From Spirochaetota bacterium (GTDB lineage Bacteria; Spirochaetota; UBA4802; UBA5550): 6,817 bases of DNA. This document shows positions 1-6,467 of the stretch, in pieces. The number at the start of each line of letters is the position of its first letter. Position 1 is the stretch's first letter. A model generated the notes under the pieces. That model was given only the letters and a program-made list of their open reading frames with translations. It was not told where the DNA came from and did no database searches. The stretch spans positions 1-6,817 of the forward strand of contig JAKJGD010000114.1 of the NCBI GenBank assembly GCA_022704585.1, given 5' to 3'. The translations under genes and the position numbers were made by a program.

Positions 1-113
1 CTCTCGAACACATGATGAAGCAGGGGCTTGCCTACCAGGTCCATCAGGGCTTTTCCCGGGAGACGCGTCGAATTCATGCGCGCCTGGATGATGGCTGTTA
101 CAGTAAATTTCAT
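1..113 (-). CDS. Cytidylyltransferase-family protein (SpsF/COG1861-like), N-terminal part only
   Basis: Only the first 37 codons lie in the window; the gene continues past the left edge. The translation starts [12 protein letters not shown] and contains the block [11 protein letters not shown] followed by a [10 protein letters not shown] stretch. This is the nucleotide-binding N-terminus of the CMP-sugar/SpsF-like nucleotidyltransferase fold: a first beta strand, an R-x-x-S-T-R-L-P-G-K phosphate-binding loop, then the GKPLL helix start. Family members activate sugars with CTP or another nucleotide, in spore coat, capsule or lipopolysaccharide sugar synthesis, and act in the cytoplasm. The ATG is well fixed because an in-frame TAA lies one codon upstream; no strong Shine-Dalgarno is visible. 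It follows the radical SAM gene after 42 bases on the same strand and is probably in the same transcript. The exact sugar substrate cannot be told from this fragment. Confidence 0.82.
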   Translation of the reverse strand, partial: MKFTVTAIIQARMNSTRLPGKALMDLVGKPLLHHVFE

Positions 114-155
114 GATTTATGTATCGGAACGACGGTGCCGCCGGTTGAGATCGGG

Positions 156-1628
156 TCAGAAATTAAACGTGTACCACTCGTCACACGATTTGCAGTCCGG
201 GCTCGTCGGATAATCCTTCCGGTATTCCTGTAGGAAACCGGCTTTTTTCTTTTGCCAGATGCCGGCCAAGGAGTCGGCCCCCAGATTCCCGCACGATGAG
301 ACACCGTCAACGTCCTGCTTGCAGAAGGAGACACTGCCATCGGCCGTGATGTAAAGGTCGCGCTGGAGGTGCCAGCAGGGAGTACGCTCGACCGGTGACA
401 GGTCTGAATAGCGCCGGTCCTGAATGCGGCCCAGGTAGGTATTTTGTTTCTGCAGTATAATCTGGAGGTTGTTCTTTTCCCAGAAGTCATAATACGCGTC
501 AAGGAACTGCTCGGTTTCCTTGATTTTCATGATCTGGACGTAAAGCCTTTCGCGGTCTGACTGCAGCAGACCGAGGACGTTCCGGAGCACTGCGTCGAAG
601 TTGTCCGTGCCATGCAGGCTCCGGTATGTTTCCGCGTTAAAGCCGTTTATGTTGACGATTGTCCTGATTTTCGGTCCTGCGTCCATTATGAAGTTCAGGT
701 AGTTCTCGTCCGCATACAGTCCATTGGTTTCAACGATAATGGTTTCGACGAGAGGCTCGGCCGCGGCCAGTGAAACTATTTCGTAGAAATTCCGGTGCAT
801 CAGGGGCTCGCCGGAACCGCCGAAGCACACGGTATAGGGAAGGTCAAAACGCCTCATCTGCTCGAAGAGCCCCTTTACCAGGGCCGGGTCCATATCGCCG
901 TGAACAGCGCCAAGGGTTTTCCGGTAGCAGAAGATGCAATCAAGATCGCATCTGCCGGTCAGCTCGATCTCCAGGTAAGACGGGCCAATATAGAGGATTT
1001 CCGGCCTGCGCTCGATAAGGGGCCGGATCTCGGCGTATGCGGGGGCATTGTTTTCCCTGCATATGCCTTCCATTATGCGCCGGTCTCTGCGGTTCGTCGT
1101 CAGGAAGGATATCCGCTTATCCCTGATGTCCGGCTCCTTGTAGAATAACTCCACATCAAAATGGTTGATATTCGCTTTTATGACCTGGGAGAGGGGGAGC
1201 GTTTTTTCGCTTAATTCCGGGATTGCGTCAATCAGCGCCCGCGATACAATCTCGCAGGAAAAGCCTGCGGGCAGGTTTTCGGAAAAGGTGAATTCGGCGA
1301 GATATTCAAGGTGCGTGTCGATCATTTCGCCGATCAGGGAGACATCAAGCAGCGGAGATTCAGCTTTAATTTTGCAGATGTGCTCTGACCCGGTTCGGCT
1401 GAAGGTTTCTTTCCAGAAGTCCACGCCATCGTGGCCGGAGCGGGTATGGCAATTGCTGTTACCGGACAGGGACCCGGAATAAGAACCGGGGACCGAGAAA
1501 TATACTGCGCCGCATTTTTTTATCTGTGAGCAGCGTTCAGTAAGAGCGCCGGGAAGGAAAGAGCCGTTAAACGTAAGCTCTTCATCGGAGCCGGCTGAAT
1601 CAATGAATATTAGTATGTCAGATTTCAC
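156..1628 (-). CDS. Radical SAM/SPASM protein, spiro-SPASM type
   Basis: Predicted cytoplasmic iron-sulfur enzyme of about 490 residues; substrate unknown. Numbering is from the GTG at 1628. Residues 1-60 start with a hydrophobic strand (ILIFID) and a strand-helix-strand pattern ending in VYFSVPG, resembling a degenerate nucleotidyltransferase fold that lacks the RxxSTRLPGK loop. The radical SAM core spans about 210-400: C227, C231 and C234 form the CxxxCxxC site for the SAM-binding [4Fe-4S] cluster (CDLDCIFCYRK), and GGSGEPLMH at 270-278 is the GGE-like SAM-contacting motif. A SPASM/twitch-like region follows with C418, C436, C446, C479 and C482, including the typical GNL...IW stretch, suggesting one auxiliary cluster. 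A TTG at 1667 in the same frame would add 13 residues and overlap the upstream gene, but it has no ribosome site; GTG at 1628 leaves a 25-base gap and starts at the first beta strand. The length and layout match the spirochaete spiro-SPASM family as I know it. Confidence 0.85.
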   Translation of the reverse strand: MKSDILIFIDSAGSDEELTFNGSFLPGALTERCSQIKKCGAVYFSVPGSYSGSLSGNSNCHTRSGHDGVDFWKETFSRTGSEHICKIKAESPLLDVSLIGEMIDTHLEYLAEFTFSENLPAGFSCEIVSRALIDAIPELSEKTLPLSQVIKANINHFDVELFYKEPDIRDKRISFLTTNRRDRRIMEGICRENNAPAYAEIRPLIERRPEILYIGPSYLEIELTGRCDLDCIFCYRKTLGAVHGDMDPALVKGLFEQMRRFDLPYTVCFGGSGEPLMHRNFYEIVSLAAAEPLVETIIVETNGLYADENYLNFIMDAGPKIRTIVNINGFNAETYRSLHGTDNFDAVLRNVLGLLQSDRERLYVQIMKIKETEQFLDAYYDFWEKNNLQIILQKQNTYLGRIQDRRYSDLSPVERTPCWHLQRDLYITADGSVSFCKQDVDGVSSCGNLGADSLAGIWQKKKAGFLQEYRKDYPTSPDCKSCDEWYTFNF

Positions 1629-1653
1629 CGTGCTATCGCGGTCCTGTCCCGGA

Positions 1654-2733
1654 TTAAGTTGAGGCAACGTAATTTTTCATGAATATCTGTATTTCGGATT
1701 CCTTCTTTCTTCTGTCGACCCATTTCTTGAATTGCTCGAACATGTTCTCATTATAGAGCTTGTACATTATAAGACGCTCAACTTTTTCATACGTGATGGG
1801 GCGCCGCCCCATGAGCTTTACGATGTGGTAGCCCATACCGGACTTGAAGACCTGGGATATCTGGCCGGTGCCGCGCATCTGGTTGATGTAACCGGCGAGA
1901 TACGGGTCCATTTCGGCGAGCATTTTCCAGCCGAGGTCTCCACCTCTGGCAGCAGACTCGCGGTCCTGGGAATTGACGACGGCGAGCTTTTCAAAGGACT
2001 CGCCTGCCATGATTCTTTCGCGCAGTGCGGACATTTTCTGATTTGCATCGCGTTCTGCAGTGAAGGAGCCGCCGGCGGGTACAATCAGGATGTGCTTCAC
2101 CCATACTTCATCTCCGAACTTGGACTTGTTCTTTTTATAAAAATCCATGGCTTCGTCCGGCCCGGGCGGCGATACACCGATGGCGATAGACATGACCTGC
2201 TCCCTCATGATCTGGGCGCGAATCTCCTCGAAGTAATCCTTAAACCCGATCTGAAACCGCGATTCGATAAAGCCGATGAATCCGTCAATATTCGCGTCCA
2301 GCTCCTTGTCGTCCACCATGGTATCCTCGGCGAGCTGCTTCTCCAGGCGGTTCATAACTTTTGCGACCTGCTTGTCGAGCTTTTTCTTATCCTGGATTTT
2401 GGTCGAGAAATACTGCTTCATCAGTTCTTCTATATGTCCCAGAACGCGACGGTCGGTAACTACAATCGCTTCATTGTCAGCCGCTTCCATGACCAGGGCG
2501 TCCTCAATGTACTTGTCGAGGATCCTGCTTTTTTCCGCCACGTAACGATTTTTGGGTATGCTTTTAAATTTTAACAGCTGGCTGAACTTGCTGTCAATCT
2601 CGCTTTCAATGATGGATGTATCGTTAACAACGGCGATGACGCTGTCATAGGTTTCCCAGGTAAATCCGGAAGTGGACGCGAAAAGGAGCACCATGCATGC
2701 CACCGCGCTCATTGTATAGTTTATCATTTTCAT
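1654..2733 (-). CDS. SurA/PrsA-like exported peptidyl-prolyl cis-trans isomerase (parvulin type)
   Basis: A 359-residue exported folding factor expected in the periplasm. It catalyses proline cis-trans isomerisation and/or acts as a chaperone for envelope and outer membrane proteins. Residues 1-24 look like a signal peptide (short basic start, hydrophobic core ACMVLLFAS). Residues 27-190 form a SurA N-terminal-like helical domain, starting with the typical SVIAVVNDTSIIESEID; a highly charged helical stretch lies at about 113-160. One parvulin domain covers about 208-310, with WVKHILI, GGDLGW and FKSGMGYHIVKL, all hallmarks of the family. The C-terminal helix (about 314-345) probably packs back on the N-domain, as in SurA and in the Leptospira SurA-like protein LIC12922. 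The only early cysteine (C13) sits before the hydrophobic core, so a lipoprotein is unlikely. The ATG has no strong Shine-Dalgarno; M3 or M8 are alternatives. The radical SAM gene follows closely. Confidence 0.9.
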   Translation of the reverse strand: MKMINYTMSAVACMVLLFASTSGFTWETYDSVIAVVNDTSIIESEIDSKFSQLLKFKSIPKNRYVAEKSRILDKYIEDALVMEAADNEAIVVTDRRVLGHIEELMKQYFSTKIQDKKKLDKQVAKVMNRLEKQLAEDTMVDDKELDANIDGFIGFIESRFQIGFKDYFEEIRAQIMREQVMSIAIGVSPPGPDEAMDFYKKNKSKFGDEVWVKHILIVPAGGSFTAERDANQKMSALRERIMAGESFEKLAVVNSQDRESAARGGDLGWKMLAEMDPYLAGYINQMRGTGQISQVFKSGMGYHIVKLMGRRPITYEKVERLIMYKLYNENMFEQFKKWVDRRKKESEIQIFMKNYVAST

Positions 2734-2955
2734 AATTGTCAGCCGGTTTAATTTATTGGTATCGAAAAATAGTCCGGTTCAATGCACACCGAGATCAGCA
2801 GACGGGAGAGTCTAGTCTGGTTTAACGCCGCCGCCTGTTACCTTATCCGCTTATCTTCCTTACCTAACTGATTTGCGTATAATTGCAAGGTTTTTTTATT
2901 TGCGCCCAATATAAATGAAGTCAGAAATACCCGATTCCTGTTGTACCGGGACGCT

Positions 2956-4533
2956 TTATTTTCTTTTTTTATTTTTAAACAGCATGTATTCTATACCGTC
3001 AACCAGGGCCTGCCAGGATGCTTCAATAATGTCGGTGGAAACGCCGACAGTGCCCCAATGCTCGGTGTTGCGTTTCTGGTCTATAAGGACGCGGACGATA
3101 GCTCCGGTCCCGCTTTTTTCATTCAGGACGCGCACCTTGTAATCCGAGAGCTGGATCTCCTTGATCTCCGGATAGAATGTCTCAAGGGCTTTCCGGAGCG
3201 CGTTGTCCAGGGCCTCTACCGGGCCGTAACCGTTGGCCGCGGTGTGCTTTTCCCGGCCGTCAACTTCCACCTTGATAGTCGCTTCGCACATGAGCTTCCT
3301 GGTTGCCGTCATCTCGCTTATCACGCGGAATCCTTTCAGTTTGAAGAAGGGCAGGTACTCGCCCATGGCTTCGCGGAGCAGGAGCTCGAAGGAACCCTCG
3401 GCAGCCTCGAATTGAAAACCCTGATCTTCAAGGTCCTTTATCTTCCGGAGCAATTCGGCGGGAAGTGTTACCCGGTTTTTCAGCGCGATCCCCAGTTCTT
3501 TCGCCTTGAAAAGGATGTTGCTTTTCCCAGAGAGCTCGGACACGAAAACACGGCGGCGGTTACCCACCTGATCGGGGTCGATATGCTCGTAGGTCCGGGT
3601 ATCCTTTTGAAGGCCGGACACATGGATACCGCCCTTGTGGCCGAACGAGTTGTCCCCCACGTAGGGGGCGCGCTCGTCATGGGCGAGGTTCGCAGTTTCA
3701 CTGATAAGGCGGCTCACCTCGGTAAGATGTACAAGCGATTTTTCCGCAGCGCAGCGGTATCCCATCTTGAGCGTGATGTTCGGGATCAGGGTCATAAGGT
3801 TCGTGTTACCACACCGCTCGCCATAGCCGTTGGCGGTTCCCTGGACAGATACCGCACCGGCATGCAGTGCGGCCATCGCGTTTGCAACGGCGACTCCCGC
3901 GTCGTTATGGAAATGGACTCCTACGGGAATATTGCATTCTTTCACGGTCATCTCGATAATATGAGCCGCATCCAGGGGAAGGGTGCCGCCGTTCGTGTCG
4001 CAGAATACGATCATGTCAGCACCGGCGTCTCGTGCCGTACCAGCTACGCTGAACGCGTAATCCTGATTTGCGTTGAAGCCGTCAAAAAAATGCTCCGCGT
4101 CCAGAAAAACCGTTCGGCCGCAGTCCTTGAGGTACGCGATTGTATCGCGTATCATGACAAGGTTGTCTTTCAGGCCGATGTTCAAAGCCCTGGTCACGTG
4201 GAAGTCCCAGGTCTTCGCAACTATGGTGAGGATCTCTGCTTTCGATGAGACAAGGGCCTGGAGAAGCTTGTCCTGGCGGCATGATATGCCTTTCTTCTTG
4301 GTGGAGCCGAAGGCCGCGATCTTCGCATGGCCGAGCCTGACTGACCGGATCTCTTTAAAGAACTGATCGTCCTTCGGGTTCGAGCCGGGCCAGCCGCCTT
4401 CAATATAATCGATCTTCAATCTGTCAAGTGCCTGTGCGATCAAGAGCTTGTCATGAAGGGAAAAGGATATCCCCACGGTCTGTGCACCGTCGCGAAGGGT
4501 CGTATCATACAATGTAACAGTTTTTCCGGTCAT
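2956..4533 (-). CDS. cimA: (R)-citramalate synthase
   Basis: A 525-residue enzyme that condenses acetyl-CoA with pyruvate to (R)-citramalate, the first step of the threonine-independent isoleucine pathway; cytoplasmic. The catalytic HMGL-like TIM barrel covers about 5-270: LYDTTLRDGAQ at 8-18 carries the catalytic arginine (R14) and metal-binding aspartate (D15), and GVHFHNDAGVAVAN at 205-218 supplies the metal-binding histidines H207 and H209, followed by GERCGNTNL. GHKGGIHVSG at 298-307 belongs to the linker/active-site lid. The C-terminal LeuA-type regulatory domain lies at about 375-520. Length and the EGGWPGSNPKD segment (45-55) fit the long Geobacter-type CimA (TIGR00977) better than 2-isopropylmalate synthase or homocitrate synthase. 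In characterised CimA enzymes the C-terminal domain binds isoleucine for feedback inhibition; that is likely but not shown here. The ATG is supported by AGGA 8 bases upstream. No other isoleucine gene is in view. Confidence 0.93.
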   Translation of the reverse strand: MTGKTVTLYDTTLRDGAQTVGISFSLHDKLLIAQALDRLKIDYIEGGWPGSNPKDDQFFKEIRSVRLGHAKIAAFGSTKKKGISCRQDKLLQALVSSKAEILTIVAKTWDFHVTRALNIGLKDNLVMIRDTIAYLKDCGRTVFLDAEHFFDGFNANQDYAFSVAGTARDAGADMIVFCDTNGGTLPLDAAHIIEMTVKECNIPVGVHFHNDAGVAVANAMAALHAGAVSVQGTANGYGERCGNTNLMTLIPNITLKMGYRCAAEKSLVHLTEVSRLISETANLAHDERAPYVGDNSFGHKGGIHVSGLQKDTRTYEHIDPDQVGNRRRVFVSELSGKSNILFKAKELGIALKNRVTLPAELLRKIKDLEDQGFQFEAAEGSFELLLREAMGEYLPFFKLKGFRVISEMTATRKLMCEATIKVEVDGREKHTAANGYGPVEALDNALRKALETFYPEIKEIQLSDYKVRVLNEKSGTGAIVRVLIDQKRNTEHWGTVGVSTDIIEASWQALVDGIEYMLFKNKKRK

Positions 4534-4541
4534 GTACCCGT

Positions 4542-4545
4542 TCCT
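4542..4545 (-). promoter_or_regulatory. Ribosome binding site of cimA
   Basis: The minus strand reads CCAGGAA, with the AGGA core 8 bases before the ATG at 4533. This supports the chosen cimA start. It lies directly downstream of the inverted repeat at 4548-4569, so structure or a bound protein there could affect translation. Confidence 0.6.
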
Positions 4546-4547
4546 GG

Positions 4548-4569
4548 ATCCATTATAGTTATAATGGAT
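4548..4569. repeat. 10-bp perfect inverted repeat before cimA, possible operator
   Basis: The arms ATCCATTATA and TATAATGGAT are exact reverse complements separated by two bases (GT). The repeat lies 14 bases upstream of the cimA start codon and just downstream of the candidate promoter, at about +3 to +24 if that promoter is real. A dyad of this size with a two-base centre fits a dimeric repressor site better than an RNA hairpin, whose loop would be too tight without opening pairs. The regulator is unknown. The palindrome is seen directly; the operator role is inference. Confidence 0.5.
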
Positions 4570-4577
4570 AAATCAGC

Positions 4578-4606
4578 ATAATCGAGACGGTGTTCAGATA
4601 TTGCAA
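4578..4606 (-). promoter_or_regulatory. Candidate sigma70-like promoter of cimA
   Basis: On the minus strand a -35-like TTGCAA (4601-4606) and a -10-like GATTAT (4578-4583) are separated by 17 bases. Each matches the consensus at four of six positions. The start of transcription would fall near 4571, giving a leader of about 38 bases that includes the inverted repeat and ribosome site. An internal TATAAT inside the repeat (4552-4557) is a better -10 match but lacks a -35 and would leave almost no leader. Confidence 0.35.
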
Positions 4607-4700
4607 GGAATTTTTGGGTTATCGCTTCAATTCAATCATGAACTTCGATAAATGTGAAAAATTATTATGTCGCAATACTAACAACGAAATAAAAGAAGGA

Positions 4701-5681
4701 TCATGAATAGATGTCATTATACTTTTGAAGGAGTGCCGGCAGGAATTTCGACAGGTCCTCCACAATGATATAATCAGAAATATCGAAGATAGCCGCCTTC
4801 GGGTCTCGGTTGATCGCCACGATCATTTGCGAGCCCTTCATCCCGGCAATATGCTGCTGTGCACCTGAAATGCCGCAGGCGAGATACAGTTTCGGCGCGA
4901 CCGTTTTGCCCGTCACGCCCACCTGGTGGCCGTAAGGGAGCCACTTCCTGTCGCAGACTATGCGCGAAGCTCCGACCGCTCCATTCGGGAAGATACTGGC
5001 AACGGCATGTATCAGGTAGAGGTGCTCCTTCGAACCGATGCCCTGGCCGGTTGAAACGATCACGTCCGCGTCTTCAAGACGGACGGCACCGGCTGATGAA
5101 TCTGTCATTGAGACAGGGAGGTAGGGGGATTCAATGCGGTTGGCCTGCATATGGTTCACCTTACCTCGCTTGTGGATCGCAACATCCGCTTCAGGCGCGG
5201 GATAGGCGCCGGGAAGGACAGTCAGCACTGCAGGACCGGTTCCGGGAGAAAGGTTAATATTGATTTTACCGTTGAAGAGAGATCTTGTGAATAACGGGCC
5301 TGCGCTCGTGACGGTGAATGACTCAATCGCGGTAATGCAGGGGGCGCCGGTCAGGGCGGACAGAGTCGCCGCTGTCTGGCATCCCCGCATGGTATGATGG
5401 AAGCAGATGTACTTCGGCGCCTCGCTTTCGATGATGGATCTTATGCACCGGAACAGCAGGTCCGGGTTTGGAAACCGGAACCGTCCGTCTTCAATGACAA
5501 TGACATTAAAACCGAGCAGAGCAGCTCGGTCTGCCGTCTCACCGATAGAATCCCCGGCAATGACCACGCTAATCGGGGCGGAATCAAAGGATGCAAGCGT
5601 GGTGGCAAAGGTTAACAGCTCAAAGGCAGAAGACTGGAGCCTGTTATCAATTGTGTCGATGACGATCAGAATTCCCTGCAC
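4701..5681 (-). CDS. etfA: Electron transfer flavoprotein alpha subunit
   Basis: The 326-residue large subunit of the ETF heterodimer, which holds the FAD that accepts electrons from dehydrogenases such as acyl-CoA dehydrogenases. Residues 1-190 form the N-terminal ETF domain (ILIVIDT start, HHTMRGCQTAATLSALTG at about 95-112). The C-terminal FAD-binding domain is strongly conserved: VSTGQGIGSKEHL at 209-221, GASR at 237-240, VGVTGKTVAPKLYLACGISG at 254-273, QQH at 275-277, and AINRDPKAAIFDISDY at 289-304. Length is normal for the family. The start is GTG with TAGGAG 6 bases upstream; that Shine-Dalgarno overlaps the etfB stop, so translation is probably coupled. In the classical EtfA signature the residue before QH is usually I or V; here it is Q, a mild deviation. 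No terminator-like hairpin is clear after the stop. Confidence 0.95.
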   Translation of the reverse strand: MQGILIVIDTIDNRLQSSAFELLTFATTLASFDSAPISVVIAGDSIGETADRAALLGFNVIVIEDGRFRFPNPDLLFRCIRSIIESEAPKYICFHHTMRGCQTAATLSALTGAPCITAIESFTVTSAGPLFTRSLFNGKININLSPGTGPAVLTVLPGAYPAPEADVAIHKRGKVNHMQANRIESPYLPVSMTDSSAGAVRLEDADVIVSTGQGIGSKEHLYLIHAVASIFPNGAVGASRIVCDRKWLPYGHQVGVTGKTVAPKLYLACGISGAQQHIAGMKGSQMIVAINRDPKAAIFDISDYIIVEDLSKFLPALLQKYNDIYS

Positions 5682-5687
5682 CAGTGT

Positions 5688-5693
5688 CTCCTA
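5688..5693 (-). promoter_or_regulatory. Ribosome binding site of etfA, overlapping the etfB stop
   Basis: TAGGAG on the minus strand contains the etfB stop codon TAG (5691-5693) and lies 6 bases before the etfA GTG. It decides the non-ATG start and points to translational coupling of the two subunits, as expected for a 1:1 heterodimer. Confidence 0.7.
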
Positions 5694-6467
5694 CAACAGT
5701 GATTTCTCATGAAGCAGTGTCAGCAGTTTTTCCGCCTTTTCCTCGGTGCTGCCCTCTATGATTGTGCCGTGCGTTGACTTGACAGGATATGATAACGACA
5801 GTGCCTTTTCAATTGAAAAAGTCGCAGCGTTTCCTTCAGGGAAAATCCGGAGGAGCTCCTGCTCTTTAGCCCGCAACACGTTGGAAAGCGAGGGATATCT
5901 CGGCCGGTTGATTCCGGACTGTATCGTGAGCAGGCATGGCAACGGCAGGATGACCGTTTCCGCAACTCCTCCTTCCATCTCGCACTCGACGGTGATCGTC
6001 CTGCCAGCCAGGCTGATTGATTCCCTGACTACGGACACCGCACAGGGGAGACCGAGGCGTGCTGCAAGGAGGGGGCCGACCTGGCACTGCATGTCGTCTT
6101 CCGCCATTACGCCGGTGAGGATGAGATCGTAGCAGTTATTCCGTGCGTAATCTGCGAGCAGGGACGCGGTGAGGGCCGGCGGGCAGTACCCGGGTGTTTC
6201 GCAAACGATATGGATAGCGTTGACCGCCCCTCTCTCCAGGCTTTTTTTCAGCACCGATGCGGCTCGGGAAGGGCCTACGGTGATTGCATCGACAGTCACG
6301 TCAACCAGCGATTCACGTATGAGTACTGCCTCCTCAAGGGCGAACTCATCGTAGCGGTTCATGCGGAAGGCTATCCGGTCGTCTTCCAGAATCCACAGGG
6401 AGTCTTCATCTATGGACAGGGGAGATTCGATGTCCGGCACCTGCTTGACACATACAAGAATTCTCAC
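5691..6467 (-). CDS. etfB: Electron transfer flavoprotein beta subunit
   Basis: The 258-residue small subunit of ETF; in the family it binds AMP, or a second FAD in bifurcating versions, and docks the partner dehydrogenase. Seen here: N-terminal MRILVCVKQVPD, the NRYDEFALEEA segment at 37-47, a nucleotide-site loop AEDDMQCQVGP at 122-132 followed by LLAARLGLP, the ETF-beta signature region VECEMEGG...LPLPCLLT at 160-181, and INRPRYPSL...RAK at 186-201. The GTG at 6467 is preferred over the ATG at 6497: it has GGGAGG 7 bases upstream, begins exactly at the conserved MRILVCVKQVP, and overlaps the preceding gene's stop as GTGA. The ATG would add ten residues (MAYTSTGGCR) that are foreign to the family and lie inside the upstream reading frame. 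etfA follows after 9 bases. Confidence 0.94.
   Translation of the reverse strand: MRILVCVKQVPDIESPLSIDEDSLWILEDDRIAFRMNRYDEFALEEAVLIRESLVDVTVDAITVGPSRAASVLKKSLERGAVNAIHIVCETPGYCPPALTASLLADYARNNCYDLILTGVMAEDDMQCQVGPLLAARLGLPCAVSVVRESISLAGRTITVECEMEGGVAETVILPLPCLLTIQSGINRPRYPSLSNVLRAKEQELLRIFPEGNAATFSIEKALSLSYPVKSTHGTIIEGSTEEKAEKLLTLLHEKSLL

Noticed and set aside
1629..1667. TTG start giving a 503-residue radical SAM protein that overlaps the isomerase gene
   Set aside because: There is no ribosome site before the TTG and the added residues are polar and unlike a domain start. It is kept only as an alternative.
1732..2574. Plus-strand open frame (280 codons) opposite the isomerase gene
   Set aside because: It mirrors the coding frame of the SurA-like gene, which has a signal peptide and a clear parvulin domain; no domain is seen in the shadow.
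2695..2697. Lipoprotein-type cysteine (C13) in the signal peptide of the isomerase
   Set aside because: The cysteine comes before the hydrophobic core rather than after it, so it does not fit a lipobox even under relaxed spirochaete rules.
2876..2898. Short hairpin TTGC...GCAA followed by a T run, resembling a terminator
   Set aside because: The T run follows the hairpin on the plus strand, where no gene ends, and the stem is only four pairs. It cannot end the minus-strand cimA transcript as drawn.
2734..2955. Search for a promoter, small gene or RNA in the gap between cimA and the isomerase gene
   Set aside because: No -35/-10 pair with acceptable match and spacing, no open frame with a ribosome site, and no strong stem were found. 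A pair of GATAAG repeats on the minus strand is too short to interpret.
2941..4248. Long plus-strand open frame (435 codons) opposite cimA
   Set aside because: It lies antiparallel to cimA, which has full family motifs end to end. The plus-strand translation shows no recognisable domain and is a shadow of a GC-biased codon pattern.
4635..4707. Two copies of ATCATGAA in the gap after etfA
   Set aside because: An 8-base repeat in AT-rich DNA, with one copy overlapping the etfA stop, is expected by chance and shows no dyad or spacing pattern.
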